From NCBI GenBank assembly GCA_023053575.1, contig JAKZAP010000018.1, positions 1,922,001-1,986,000 of the forward strand: 64,000 nucleotides of DNA, read 5' to 3'. A program made the translations under genes and the position numbers. Positions 22,905 through 35,359 of this stretch are shown here, piece after piece; position 1 is the stretch's first letter, and every line of letters starts with the position of its first letter. Origin of the DNA: Branchinecta lynchi. Taxonomy: Eukaryota; Arthropoda; Branchiopoda; Anostraca; Branchinectidae. A model generated the notes under the pieces. The model was not told the DNA's origin, did not search any database, and saw only the letters and a program-made list of their open reading frames with translations.

Positions 22905-23680
22905 GTTTCATTGGACTATAACTCCCGAAGGGAATAAGATATCTTGATGAAGCTTGGTGTGAGGATTCTCTGAGTCAAGAGATCGAGTTCGTAAATGGTC
23001 TCTCTAGCCCTACACTTAGGGGTGGGGGAGGGGGTTTAAATTAAGGGGCAAATGAAATATTTTTAAACCGATAATCTGACAGTCGATTATGGGGTAAAAG
23101 ACATGCTGAAAACGATGGTGAAAATCATTTTATCATCGGACTACTAGTTCACCCGGAATCTGGCCAAAACCGGAAAGTTTGTTAAAAGTGAAAGTTTTAT
23201 TTGAAGTTGATTAGGTGTTGAATTTAGAGGTAAGAAGACATGCTTAACACGACGGTGAAAACCATTTTTTCCCGGACAAGTAGCCTACTTAGCACGGAAT
23301 TCGGCCAAAAACCGGAAATTTTGTTAAAAATAAAAGTTTTATTAGAGGTTAAATGTTCGATTTTGCGGTAAATGCATGCCGAACACTTATGTGATACAAA
23401 TTTTATACCCGAACAAGTACTTCTCCCGGAATTCGGCCAGAAAATTCGCAGAAGTAAGACAGAATCGTTTCGATCAGCTATACGAGTAAACACTAGATAT
23501 ACTAAATCCATGTCTGAACTTGGTTTTCTTAGATGGTCAGGAATGTGGCCTTACTCTGTCTCTAAATTTTAAGAGTAAAAATGTCCAAAAAGTCCGGCGA
23601 ACACTGGATCCGGCGAAAATAAAACGTAATTGTCTGCATCAAATACTCACTTTTTGGGATCCCATCGGAACCTTTATCTT
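22905..23680 (-). repeat. Family A composite repeat, copy A5
   Basis: Minus-strand copy. GATGAAGCTTGGTGTGAGG near 22945 is the 3' module; core units follow (ATGGTGAAAATCATTTT, CCGGAATCTGGCCAAAACCGG). The 5' end is at TTTTGGGATCCCATCGG near 23655. The GGACGGAC run and palindromic 3' terminus are missing. Confidence 0.65.
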
Positions 23681-24029
23681 TTTCTTCCAGCCGCAAAACA
23701 GCTTTTGTGGTCAAACTCGTTCCTGTTGTTTTACTAGATAAAGTTCACGTAGACTATACAAAAGAAACATTTTGATAAATTGTCGATAAGTTTCAGCACT
23801 TTCAGCTAAAATCTTTAAAATTGCAGAGGTATCAGTAATTCAGAATATCCGGTTTTGAGGATAGACACAACGATTTTCGTAAAAAAGTAAAAAAAATAAT
23901 GTCAACCCACCTTCCAATTTAGACTGCACGAGCAAAGGCCAAATAAGGAGCAAACTGACTCAGGATGGCTCACCTGGCAGTGGTCCAGTCCTCCCCCTAC
24001 CCCTAGATCTTATCCCTGGTCGGTTTAGA
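23681..24029. other. No gene recognised
   Basis: AT-rich, without recognisable repeats or ORFs. Confidence 0.3.
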
Positions 24030-24535
24030 AATATGTTCTACTTTTACCAAATTATCGGTTTTAGCCGAATTCCGAGCGAACTACTTGCCCGGCTAGAAAA
24101 TAAAGTTCAAAAACGGATTCAGCATGTTTCTTTTCCCTACATCGAATCTCTAATCTACTCTAGTTTACTTTTACAGAATTTCCGGTTTTGTTCGGATTTC
24201 GGGCTAACTACTATGTCAGGAGAAAAAAAAAAATTCAGATACGGATTCAGCATGTCTCCTTACCCTAAAACTAAATATTTTACTGGCTTTAAAAAAAATT
24301 GTCTTTGCCCCTTATTTTAAATCTCTACTTCTACCACCCCTAAGTGAAAGGCTACACGGTACAAGGCCTTCGCAATTTTGTATGTTTTGTTCGGATCAGC
24401 TATTTCTAGTTTTAAGCTACACCATTTCCAAGAAATGAAGACAGACCCTTGAGCAGAATGTCGTTCACGTCACCGATCTACGATCTTATTTGTACATTGA
24501 CCCAAAGAATCCTCACACCAAGTTTGAACAACATA
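24030..24535 (+). repeat. Family A fragment, copy A6
   Basis: Two core units (TCGGTTTTAGCCGAATTCC; CCGGTTTTGTTCGGATTTC) and the module CACACCAAGTTTGAACAAC. Both termini are missing. Confidence 0.6.
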
Positions 24536-24767
24536 ATGGGTTGCATTGTACCTTACATGGGTCTTACATATCCGGACAGAGTCCGGCCACTCCGGAGAAA
24601 TTGAGAGGGTCTAAAATTCGAACGTGAAAGTTTTGTGAATTCTTCAGATGCAGTACGAACTGTCCGGCCATTCCGTTCGTTCAAGCAGATTCGTTTCGTG
24701 CTCTTTGGGAAATTTTTCCGTCGTTGGAAACTTGGACCGACAGATATTACAATTATCAACGAACCTA

Positions 24768-24972
24768 CGTGGTCCCAGAATATGTATATGCCCGTTTGTA
24801 TAGCCACTCTTACTAGTAGTTGAGAGGAGAAAATATGTAATTGTCTACAGTTCTTGGGACATCTCACTCCACCATCGCTCGACCAAGATCGTTATGAAAT
24901 ATCTTGACAGTTAGACATTGATCTTGGCTGATGTTCTTGGGACGGGAAGACAACATGTTTTTGTAGTTTTGT
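24768..24972 (+). repeat. Dispersed repeat R, copy 3
   Basis: ACGTGGTCCCAGAATATG, CCACTCTTACTAGTAGTTG, AAAATATGTAATTGTC and GGGACATCTCACTC match the order of 17940-18140. Confidence 0.5.
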
Positions 24973-25486
24973 CGTATAGATTTGTAGATTTAAAGGGGAT
25001 CGACTAAAAAGAGGCACGGCACGGCACGGCATGGTGCAGGAGGCACGCCTACTAAAAAGAGGCACACGTACTAAAAAGAGGCACGGCATACTAAAAGAAG
25101 GCACGCTTGCACCAGGAGGCATGCACCGTCTGTGCCTTTTTTTGGGATCGTTTTCTTGCGTGCCTTTTTCTGGCGTGCCTTTTTTGGGCCCCTGTTCTGG
25201 CGTGCCTTTTTTTGGTACTCGACTTCTATGGGCTATAAATGGTGATTCTATGACGTGCCTTTTACGACACTTTTTTGGCGTGCCTTTTTAGGACCATTTT
25301 CTGGCGTGCCTTTTTTGGGACCCTTTTCTGGCGTGCCTTTTTTTGGTACTCGACTTCTATGGGCTATAAAAGGTGATTCTATAACGTGCCTTTTTACGAC
25401 ACTTTTTTGGCGTGCCTTTTTAGGACCATTTTCTGGCGTGCCTTTTTGGGACTCTTTTCTGGCGTGCCTTTTTTTGGTACTCGACA

Positions 25487-25541
25487 AAAAGGCACGCCAA
25501 AAAAGTGTCGTAAAAGGCACGTTATAGAATCACCTTTTATG
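25487..25541 (-). repeat. Locally inverted segment of the 25-27 kb array, copy 1
   Basis: After ACTCGAC the sequence switches to AAAAAGGCACGCC and reads as the reverse complement of the TATA-containing third of a unit, up to ATAGAATCACC, then returns to the forward orientation. Confidence 0.85.
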
Positions 25542-26408
25542 GCGTGCCTTTTTAGGACCATTTTCTGGCGTGCCTTTTTTGAGACCCTTTTCTGGCGTGC
25601 CTTTTTTTTGATACTCGACTTCTATGGGCTATAAAAGGATTCTATAACGTGCCTTTTTACGACACTTTTTTGGCGTGCCTTCTTAGGACCATTTTCTGGC
25701 GTGCCTTTTTTGGGACTCTTTTCTGGTGTGCCTTTTTCTGGTACTCGACTTCTATGGGCTATAAAAGGATTCTATAACGTGCCCTTTTACGACACTTTTT
25801 TGGCGTGCCTTTTTAGGACCATTTTCTGGCGTGCCTTTTTGGGACCCTTTTCTGGCGTGCCTTTTTTTGATACTCGACTTCTATGGGCTATAAAAGGATT
25901 CTATAACGTGCCCTTTTACGACACTTTTTTGGCGTGCCTTTTTAGGACCATTTTCTGGCGTGCCTTTTTTGGGACCCTTTTCTGGCGTGCCTTTTTTTGA
26001 TACTCGACTTCTATGGGCTATAAAAGGATTCTATAACGTGCCTTTTTACGACACTTTTTTGGCGTGCCTTCTTAGGACCATTTTCTGGCGTGCCTTTTTT
26101 GGGACTCTTTTCTGGTGTGCCTTTTTTTGGTACTCGACTTCTATGGGCTATAAAAGGATTCTATAACGTGCCCTTTTACGACACTTTTTTGGCGTGCCTT
26201 TTTAGGACCATTTTCTGGCGTGCCTTTTTTGGGACCCTTTTCTGGCGTGCCTTTTTTTTGATACTCGACTTCTATGGGCTATAAAAGGATTCTATAACGT
26301 GCCTTTTTACGACACTTTTTTGGCGTGCCTTTTTAGGACCATTTTCTGGCGTGCCTTTTCTGGGACCCTTTTCTGGCGTGCCTTTTTTTGGTACTCGACT
26401 TCTATGGG

Positions 26409-26456
26409 TCGCCAAAAAAGTGTCGTAAAAGGCACGTTATAGAATCACCTTTTATG
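26409..26456 (-). repeat. Locally inverted segment of the array, copy 2
   Basis: The same inverted content as 25487-25541 but with a different left breakpoint (CTATGGG joined to TCGCCAAAAAAG). Confidence 0.8.
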
Positions 26457-26795
26457 GCGTGCCTTTTTAGGACCATTTTCTGGCGTGCCTTTTTTGGGAC
26501 CCTTTTCTGGCGTGCCTTTTTTTGATACTCGACTTCTATGGGCTATAAAAGGATTCTATAACGTGCCTTTTTACGACACCTTTTTGGCGTGCCTTTTTAG
26601 GACCATTTTCTGGCGTGCCTTTTTTGGGACTCTTTTCTGGCGTGCCTTTTTTTGGTATTCGACTTCTATGGGCTATAAAAGGTGATTCTATAACGTGCCT
26701 TTTTACGACACTTTTTTGGCGTGCCTTCTTAGGACCATTTTCTGGCGTGCCTTTTTTGGGACCCTTTTCTGGCGTGCCTTTTTTTGGTACTCGAC

Positions 26796-26851
26796 AAAAA
26801 GGCACGCCAAAAAAGTGTCGTAAAAGGCACGTTATAGAATCACCTCTTATG
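26796..26851 (-). repeat. Locally inverted segment of the array, copy 3
   Basis: The left breakpoint (ACTCGAC then AAAAAGGCACG) is identical to the one at 25487, pointing to duplication of an already inverted unit. Confidence 0.8.
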
Positions 26852-27580
26852 GCGTGCCTTTTTAGGAACATTTTCTGGCGTGTCTTTTTTGGGACCCTTT
26901 TCTGGCGTGCCTTGTTTTGGTACTCGACTTCTATGGGCTATAAAAGGTGATTCTTTCTACAACGTGCCTTTTTAGGACCCTTTTTGGCGTGCCTTTTTAG
27001 GACCCTTTTCTGGCGTGCCTTTTTTTAGTACTCGAATTTTTTGGGCTAGGTGATTCTACTAAGTGCCTTTTTAGGGCCCTTTTTGGCGTGCCTTTTTAGG
27101 ACCCTTTCTGGCGTGCCTTTTTAGGACCCTTTTCTGGCGTGCATTTTTAGGACCCATTTCTGGCGTGCCTTTTATTAGTACTCGACTTCTTTGGGTTATA
27201 AAAGGTGATTCTTTAACGTGCCTTTTTAGGACCATTTTCTGGCGTGCCTTTTTTTAGTACTCGAATTCTTTGGGTTAGGTGATTCTACTAAGTGCCTTTT
27301 TAGGACCCTTTTCTGGCGTGCCTTTTAGGACCCTTTTCTGACGTGCCTTTTTAGGACCCTTTTCCGGCGTGCCTTTTTTTAGTACTCGACTTCTTTGGTT
27401 TAAAAAAAGTGATTCTATAACGTGCATTTTAGGACCCTTTTTCTGGCTTGCCTTTTTAGGACCCTTTTCTGGCGTACCGGTCTTTAGTACTCGACTTCTT
27501 TGGGTGATAAAGGGTGCTACCAGGGCGTTTCTATAACGTGCATTTTTAGGACTCCATTTTGGCGCTTTTAAGAACCCGTG

Positions 27581-28640
27581 TTCTCGCGTGCATTTATTTT
27601 AGTACTCGAGATTCTTTGCATAAAAAATAGGTTTTGCTGGCGAGCCTCTTTTTAGTACTCCTTGAAAGAATAAAAAAAGGGGTTCTATAACGTATCTTTT
27701 CCAGGGCCCGCTTACTGGCGTGCCTTTTTTACTACGAGCTTCTTTGCATGAAATAGGAGTTTTTCGGACGTGCCTCTTTTTAGTACTCGAGCGTATTTGC
27801 GTTAAAAAAGGGGAATTCATCAACGTGCGTTTTAGGACCAGTTTTCTGGCATGCCCCTCTTTAGTTTTATCGTTTCTAGGCTCCTCAGGTACCGGTAGGC
27901 TGAACAACTAGGCAGGGGTCGGCTACTTACAGTTTCTTGTGTCCGTTTTCTGGCGAGCCTCTTCTTAGTACTTGAGCTTGAATCCCTTAATAAAGGTGGT
28001 CTTTTCTGCTCCGGAGGTGTCGGTAAATATTATGGTGTCCCGTCAGGGGTCGGCAACTAACGCATTTTCACCTTACTTCACCCATAAGCAGTCCCGTCTT
28101 TTAACACACCTGTTAACCTTGGGAAGAACAAGAATCGTCACGCCATCCTTTGTAAACCAAGCAACAACGTTCTTTGCGTGACGTTGCTTGCTCTTCGCTG
28201 TGTTTCTTTTCGTTTTCAAGCTTGGTTTGCACGAAGAAAGTAGCGGGATTAGTTCTTGGTGATGTCCCTTTACTCAAGTTCTCGAAATGTCGTTTTTAAT
28301 CCTCTAGTTCTCGACCTTGTGAATAGATGTCGTCGTTTTTAGAACTCTAGGTTCTGTGTTGAAACATTTGATTCTGTAACATGCCTTTTTTGGACCCATT
28401 TTCTGGCATGCCTCTTTTTAGTACTCAAGCGAACTAGTCAACTTTCTACTACCATAAACAGCTATCATTCAGGGGTCGTTCGCGTGCCTCTTTTTACCAA
28501 TTGAAATCTTTTGAGTTAATAAAATTGATTCACCAACATGTCTCTTCAACTATTAGGGAATCGTACTCGAAAGAGGCACACACAGTAAGGCTCGTTCTTG
28601 GTGATGTTCTTTTACTAACAAGTTCTCGACCTTTTTCAGG
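27581..28640 (+). repeat. Decayed edge of the 25-27 kb array
   Basis: GCGTGCCTTTTT-, CTTTTTAGTACTCGA- and GGACCNGTTTTCTGGC-like pieces persist at lower density, mixed with unrelated sequence. AGGGGTCGGCAAC at 28045 links to the 40.7-42.0 kb array. No gene. Confidence 0.6.
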
Positions 28641-29416
28641 TGAATAAATGAAGGGTCAGGATTTAATCCGTATCCATGATTTTTCTCGGGGGGGGGGGGT
28701 CGGTTAATCATGTGTATATGCTAATACTGGATACGACCCTGGTCTGGACTAATTTTTTTTACTGAATTAATCTTTGTCCGAGGCAAGCCTTCTTTTAAGC
28801 GTCATTGTCTTCTCGAAAACATCGAAAAATCAGAAGTGATTTCAACTACTAATTTCCTATCCTTCTACTTTCTTCTGGAAGGATTTCAGAAAAGGCTTCC
28901 TTAACACGAACCCCAAGAAGTCATTTTATCGTCTCTTATTTTCACCGTATAAAATTTGCTCTTATGTGTCGAACCGAAAGTGAACAAATCAAGATCAGAA
29001 GAGGCTGAAATCCTTGTATGCTAGAATAACCAAAATTTAAACGTATAATCTGTTTCCTTTCGATTCTCCGTCACGTGATCTAACCGAAAAACAAAATGCA
29101 TATGATCGAAATAAACTAATATTTGTAATTGAACCGAATTTAAATTGTTTTGACCCTCCCTTTCTTCTATATTGCCGCTCCCTTCACCTGTTCTTTCACT
29201 TGTCACTTGCCGCCATTCTCCTCCTATAATGAAAAATACATATGTATCGCTTACCTATAGACGCGAGAACAGGGCCGATAGAAGCGGGCAGGTCAAACAT
29301 GGCCTAATGTTTCTGCTTGATCTCGAAGGAGCATAATAAAGAGGCCTGGGATGGGTTTGATTACCGTAACAGCGATCGAATGGAGCCAAAATGGTTTTTG
29401 CCCATTAGAAGTACAT
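28641..29416. other. AT-rich, no gene recognised
   Basis: A G run of about 10 lies at 28689. No ORF, RNA gene or repeat was recognised. Confidence 0.3.
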
Positions 29417-29520
29417 TACAATCGGTAGTAGTAGTAGCAGAATCATTTTATTAACATAACAATCGAGGATCCATAAATAGCACAGCAAAAACACTGCTTG
29501 CGAGGATGTGCACTGCTTGC
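29417..29520 (-). repeat. Possible 3' tail of a truncated non-LTR element
   Basis: GTAGTAGTAGTAGC precedes AGAATCATTTTATTAACATAACAATC. This layout, a short simple repeat next to a TTTATT-containing 3' end, resembles the ends of other minus-strand non-LTR elements here. There is no coding evidence. Confidence 0.3.
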
Positions 29521-29887
29521 GAGTAGTACCTGTTTATATGTTTCTTGCGTGCAAAAGAAATAATACCGGTATAGGAATACGAAATTGTATCAGTGATGAA
29601 CGATTTGAGTATCTCTTAGTGCCCTAATTTGAATTTACCTCTCGGTGGTTTAATGTAAGGGTAAGGAGATATGCTGATATATGCTGATATGCTGATATTT
29701 CCGGGAATTCGACTGATTCAGACCTTTCTCATAACTGAGACTTCTCATTACCTTGGCAAGAAAATTAGTGCTACCTTAATTGGTTGTTCCACTCTTATGC
29801 TCTCTTAAAACGGCGGAACAAAATGCAAGGGTGCACGAATCAAGACTTTCAGGACGTGGAATCCTGTTTTCTATATCGGAATTTCCT
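29521..29887. other. No gene recognised
   Basis: A 13-bp direct repeat CACTGCTTGCGAG occurs just upstream (near 29493 and 29512). ATATGCTGATATGCTGATAT near 29680 is a small local repeat. Confidence 0.3.
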
Positions 29888-30394
29888 GTCGTCCGTACTC
29901 GGAATCAGCATGTTTTTGTTGGAAGCATTCTACTAGCCACACGAATCTTCACGATCAGTACTAACATTTATAAAAGTTAGTTATAAAGTAATTATTGATC
30001 AATTTGTTTTAAGGATCGTAAATTTTCGGATACCTTACGGTATAAATGAAATTAATTCTAAAACAGGCATAAAAGTATTTCATAACTGATTAAAAAAATT
30101 TGTAGCTGTAGCTTATCATTTTCGCTTACGTTTATATTTCAACATATTGACTGTCGTCCGTACTCGAAATCAGCACGTTATTGGTGGAAGCGTTCTACTA
30201 GCCTTGAATCTTCACAATCAGTATTAACATTTTTGAACGTTACTTGTGAAGTAAAGATTGATCAATTTGTTTTAAGAATCGTACATTTTCGGATACATTA
30301 CGGTATAAATGAAAGTAATTCTAAAACCGGCATTAAAGATCAACATTTTTTGTAGCTGTAGCTTCTCATTTCGTTTATATTTCCACGTATTGCA
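29888..30394 (+). repeat. Direct duplication of about 265 bp
   Basis: 29888-30152 and 30153-30394 both run GTCGTCCGTACTCG, TTCTACTAGCC, GATCAATTTGTTTTAAG, ATTACGGTATAAATGAAA-like and TGTAGCTGTAGCTT. A much weaker third copy may lie at 31665-31745 (CATACTCGAAGTCAGC, GGAAGCATTCTAC). No coding frame is conserved between copies. Confidence 0.75.
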
Positions 30395-32306
30395 TAAGTG
30401 CTTACTTCTCTACAATGCCACGCTGTTTTTTCTTATACCTATTCAGTCACAATTACTCTGTTCCTGCAGAAGCACTGATGGACGATGTTTGATCATTCCA
30501 ATGAGCTTTAGTTCTGAAACACTGATTCCCAGTACTCTTACTCAAGATCAACAAATAATCAGATAGAACCTCCATCTCCCCATCTCTGTAATTTGACAAT
30601 GCAGAGTCGAATACCTCCCCGTACCCTGCCCTCTGCAAACGAGCGGAGGTCAGTTGTTTCGCGGGACATCCCGTTTCGCTACCTCTACAAGCAGCAATAT
30701 CGCTGTTAACCCGCCCAGAGGAAAAGTAGAAGTCAAAGCCGATTTCTTCTCTGGACACGCTCCAGAGCGGTTCAGCGCGCCTACTACACTTTTTGCGATG
30801 AGCGGTGAGCAATGGCGTAGGCGGAAGTACAGTATGCGAGAATCAACATCAGCCGAAAGCTCGAGCAAATACCTCTAGGTCCGTTAAGTTGTGTGGGGGG
30901 ATTGATAGTCGCTGCATGGGACCAAAGACAGAGGTTCTGTATCATTTGTTCTTGCTGAGACGATGGTTGTCACTGAGTTGTTCTCATGCAAGTCCTATTT
31001 CGAAGTATTTTCTCCGGACAGAGTAATACGAAAGGCTCTCATAAGTTTGTTATGAGCAAATTTCAAGTTCTCATCTGTTTTACCTCTTAAACTTAGCCAG
31101 AATTATCAGAATTAAAGGGAATATCGCTCATTCTACATTGTGCTAGATTTCAGTTCTCATCTATTGCTACCATACATTCTAGCCACAACAGGAGATATTA
31201 TGTGCTGTAATAATGAAGTATCTTTACATCGTCGTATAAAACTCGCAAGCTTGCCATTACAGATCTTTTGCTTATCATTTACTTTCCATATATTTATCTC
31301 AAAATTTGAGGACTACACGATCTTTATGAAGCTATTTAGTATTCCCAGCCCAATCCGAAGGACGAAAATACAAGGGATCACGCAAATTACTTCTGAACGA
31401 AATGTTTGTGCAGTTTTTTGGTATCATACGTAAGTCTGCAAATTGACGCAGCAGCCAACAATAGAGAAGATTTTTCTCACAGCGTTAATTCGTTGTTCCC
31501 TCTTAGGGTGCTATTGCACCTCATCTTTCATACAAGACTAAATCAAGACTGGGTTCGGTCCTTCTATTTGTCTTTGCTTGAAAATATTCTAATATCTATT
31601 TGTCTTTGCTTAAGAATGTCAGCATATTATATTAATCAATCAACTTACCTCGAAGAGGACAGTGAATTTTCTGTAATCCATACTCGAAGTCAGCTTGTAG
31701 CTGCAGGAAGCATTCTACAAGTTACTAATCGCTTCAATTAACATTATTAAGCTTGCAACTTTTCCATGAAATAGACTTCATTCAAATCTATTCGCAAATT
31801 GCATATGCTTGTAAGGTATATCATAGCTTAAAATTAATTTTACAACTTTTTTTTTGTAGCCATTGCAGGGACTCCAAAGCGAAACTTGCTAGCTCTATCT
31901 TTTTAGTTTGTTGGTTATGTTCTTTTCTTTTTGTTACAAATTTTAATGTTTCTCTGCAATTCCATGCTGTACCGTGTTCACCACATTTGTCATAATTCGC
32001 ATTTTCTGCCAATGAAATGATGGGCGATGTTGAACAGTTCCACGGACATAATCCGATGACCTGCAAGTTTCGAAGAATTAGCTCGCTATATGCTCAATAG
32101 CACGATACTGTTTATGATTTTTTGAGCGATCAGATTTGAGTTCAAATTTCCATGTAGTTTCTCCAGCAAGAGTTCCCTCACTACAAATTACACAACAATA
32201 ACATTATAGTCACAAGTAACGTATTGCTAAAAAATAAGTCCACTCATGTCGAAGTATCTCTTTGAAAGTGCTTCTCTTCATTTCTCTTAAGGACAATAAT
32301 GAAGGT
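30395..32306. other. No gene recognised
   Basis: AT-rich. Short ORFs in several frames lack recognisable motifs. 30885-30975 weakly matches the minus strand of 8770-8900. A weak copy of the 29.9-kb repeat lies at 31665-31745. Confidence 0.3.
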
Positions 32307-32730
32307 CTAACCTATCGCAAATAACCTATTGCTGAAAATAAGTACGGTGATGGCGAAGTAACACGCTTGGTGAAGTTAACTCTTTCGCTCTCTTCATGTT
32401 GTTGAACGTCAAGCCGATTTTCTTCACAGGATGAGTGTCCCCTGGATGTGTAACCCCCTGCTTAGTTTATATAGTAGAGGTCAACCATATAACAATTTGC
32501 AATGCCTCGTACTTTCAAATAGTGGACTTTCTAACCTATCACAGGCAACTATTTGTCGAAAAGAAGTCAGATTATGTATCGTTGAAAACAGTAGAATTTG
32601 TAACTTATCCCAACTAACCTACTGCTGAAAAATAAGTACGCTGACGGTGAAGTAACTCGCTTGGCGAAGCAATCTCTTTCCCTCTCTTCGCGCTGCTGAA
32701 TTTCACGCAGATTTCTTAAATGGTGAGTCT
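32307..32730 (+). repeat. Diverged direct repeat, two copies of about 130 bp
   Basis: CCTATTGCTGAAAATAAGTACGG at 32325 and CCTACTGCTGAAAAATAAGTACG at 32618 each continue with GGCGAAGTAAC / GGTGAAGTAAC, GCTTGG, CTCTTTC and CTCTCTTC. A shorter third copy starts near 32225. Confidence 0.6.
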
Positions 32731-33469
32731 CAATTAGTGGCAATTTTTTGTCTACACGAATGGTTTTAAACGCTTGCACAGTTCATAAACAGTAAAAGTT
32801 CACGGTCACAATTTAAGATTGTATTTTTTTCCCTTTTTTTAATAACATACTGACAATTCAGGGAAGATTGTTTTATTCCAGTATTTTTCAATTTCCTTCG
32901 CTTTCGTTTCTCATGCTTCGAATCAGATAACACTCTCTCCTAAACTGTCTTTATGCTTTTATCAGGCTTCATACACAGTCACACAATCTACGTCACTTCT
33001 ATCGGCCAAGTTTCAGTCACCTCATTCTCGTGTTAAATTTTCATTCCTATATTTATTTTATTAGTCCTATGATCCCCGTTTGTTTAAATTGTGCTTGTAA
33101 ACTTGTCACTATTTATGATCTGTTAGCTGTAGCTTATAATTCTCGCTTGAACCCGAGTGAGCAACTCGAGTAGCCATTGAATATCAATATCACCTCTTTC
33201 TTTCATTTGTTTTGATTATGAGGCTCCTTGACCACGTGGCAACCGTAACTCATAATCAACAACAAATGAACACGTTCTCCAGCCTGCTGGCAGTCCTCTA
33301 GCAATAACAGTTCGCGTATCATATAATCTTATCGTCAAATAAACATACTGCAGAAACAGCTAACGCTGTAATACCTATTTGGTTAGTCAATATGTGTCGG
33401 CAGATTAAATATTGACAACATACGGTAGAACAACTAGTACCTGTTAAGTTAGTCACCCTTCTGTCGGTC
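32731..33469. other. No gene recognised
   Basis: AT-rich; GCTGTAGCTTATAATTCTCGCTT near 33128 recalls the 29.9-kb repeat. Nothing else. Confidence 0.3.
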
Positions 33470-33868
33470 AATGAGTATACCCAACATAAACTAAAACACA
33501 ATAATACCTGCTGAAAATTCACCACGCACTAATTAAATAAACCCAGTATACATTAAAAACACAGGAATACCTGGTGTCTATTCAACACACAGTGTATAAA
33601 TAAAAATACCCATCATACATTAAAACACAATAATACCTGGTGTCTATTCAACACAGAATGTTTAAACAAATATACCCAGCAATAAGTTTTACCTGGTGTC
33701 TATTCAACACACAGTGTACATAAATAAATATACCCAGCATACATTAAAACACAGTAATACAAGGTGTCTATTCAACACACAGTGTATAAAAATATACCCA
33801 GCATACACTAGACACAGTAATACCTGGTGTCTATTCAACACACAGTGTATAAATAACTATACCCTTGT
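33470..33868 (+). repeat. Tandem array of about 65-bp units, six copies
   Basis: The unit order is ACACAGTAATACCTGG, TGTCTATTCAACACACAGTG, TATAAATAAATATACCCAGCATACATTAAA. Copies are diverged and differ by small deletions. CTATTCAACAC recurs near 33578, 33643, 33699, 33766 and 33831. Confidence 0.85.
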
Positions 33869-35359
33869 TCGTCGACTAAATCTATTTTAGAGCTAAGATG
33901 CCACATATCATGGGTTCATTCCTCTGCTGGTTTCTCATCATTTCGCAAGTACTTTTCATTACGTTAATAATCCCTTGGAGACTATGGAAAATTTACTGAT
34001 TACTGGGCTACTAGTTCGTGCAAGCCATTTCACTTTTTCTTTAAAAATTTCGAAATGAATCCAAAGTCTCAATGTCTCCAAAGGAATTTTATAAAAGGAA
34101 TCTTATTCACTTACTTTACTAGGTAGCAGCAGTTCAAAGTCATCAGGATCTCATGGTAATCAGAACTAATGGTTCCTTCCTGGAAGTAGTGTATCTTAAT
34201 GCTTATCTTTTTCGAACATGGTTCTTTCAATAACGATGTCAATTTACAGTATAGTAGATACGTGTTATCCAAACTGTGTGATAGAGGCTGAACGATTGGG
34301 TTTAAGAGGAGCAGGTAGTCCGGTTGATACTATCGTACCTCTTCATCGATGCCCAGAATATTAAAGCATACCTCACATTAAATGGTGTTTCTGTTTGGAT
34401 GTTTCGAGATGGTTGACCACTTTAAAACCAAGCCTTGCTCACATAAAATTTCTTGAACTGTTTCTAGCCTCTCATCTTCTCGATGAGGATCTTGATAAGA
34501 TTTGCATAAACGATCTCGTGACAAACAATCTCCTCGGAAGCAAAGATCGGGGCACAAAGAACATTACGAGCACAGCACCAACGTGGCAGGCGAGATAATC
34601 TTTGTGAAGCTAACAGTAGAGGAGATAAGATACACAAAGAAGGGAGGAATCTTGGGAACGAGTGGGTGAAAACACTACTAATACAGAATGATTTACTGTT
34701 TTAAGTTCGTCGAGCCCCTTAAAGCTAGTGAACAACAACAGGTTTAGAATTATTCTGCTCGTACTAACATCACAAAAGGAAAAACAATTCTGACAAAAAG
34801 AGTATCAACTTGTGCCACATGCAGAATACTTGTCAAGTCAGTAAAAGAGCTCAAGTGCCATAAAAACATTCCTAGCTGCTCTATTCACCTGAAACAGTGC
34901 ACAAGGGCTCGGAGGTGGAGTGTGAAAGTAAAATGTTTATCCTATTTTAGAACCAAGCTTCAGAACCAAGACATTTCACATCCACAATAACAAAACAAGT
35001 ATTGAAATAACCTGATTTGTGATCATCCCACTTTAAAAGCTTTAAATGTAAACAAACCGCAAGGATAAATCCAAAGAAATGTTGAAGATCTTCCACGAAC
35101 AGCTTGAGCCAGTCCGACCCTTAAAACTTCTTTTCCATTAGCAAGGTAGTAACAAGTGCAATCAAATCGTAGCAGCCTAATACCCCCTTTGTCACGATTC
35201 AAAATGGCATATCACCGATCATATGACAAAACAGTCCAGTTTCCAACAGTTCAATAAAGATTAAAGTACGACAAGTCGTCTTATTTGTTGCTGTTGCACC
35301 AAAATCCTCTTCCATAGATATAGCTCACCAAATATACAAGAGTTGGACTTGAGACCTGT
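33869..35359. other. No gene recognised
   Basis: Mixed sequence without repeats or ORFs that could be recognised. A 67-codon open frame at 34395-34598 has no identifiable motif. Confidence 0.3.

Larger units (their letters stand above)
25005..27580 (+). repeat. Tandem array of about 130-bp units with a TATA-box-like motif in each
   Basis: Each unit consists of GGGCTATAAAAGG, then TTCTATAACGTGCC and three sub-repeats of about 26 bp built on GGCGTGCCTTTTT (with ACGACAC, AGGACCATTTTCT and GGGACCCTTTTCT variants), and then GTACTCGACTTCTATGG. The TATA-like motif recurs near 25231, 25363, 25628, 25758, 25888, 26018, 26148, 26279, 26541, 26671, 26938 and 27194, so the period is 129-132 bp where undisturbed. 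Units from 27000 on lose their internal order. All long open frames inside are by-products of the repeat. Confidence 0.9.

Noticed and set aside
25031..26950. Series of open frames with repeated VPF / LFSGVPF-like peptides on both strands
   Set aside because: They exist only because the array unit lacks stops in some frames; they are broken at each change in unit length and show no start or codon structure.
33470..33868. CRISPR-like appearance of evenly spaced repeats
   Set aside because: The whole 65-bp unit repeats, there are no unique spacers, and the context is eukaryotic.
34395..34598. 67-codon plus-strand open frame
   Set aside because: No recognisable motif and no flanking splice or start context.
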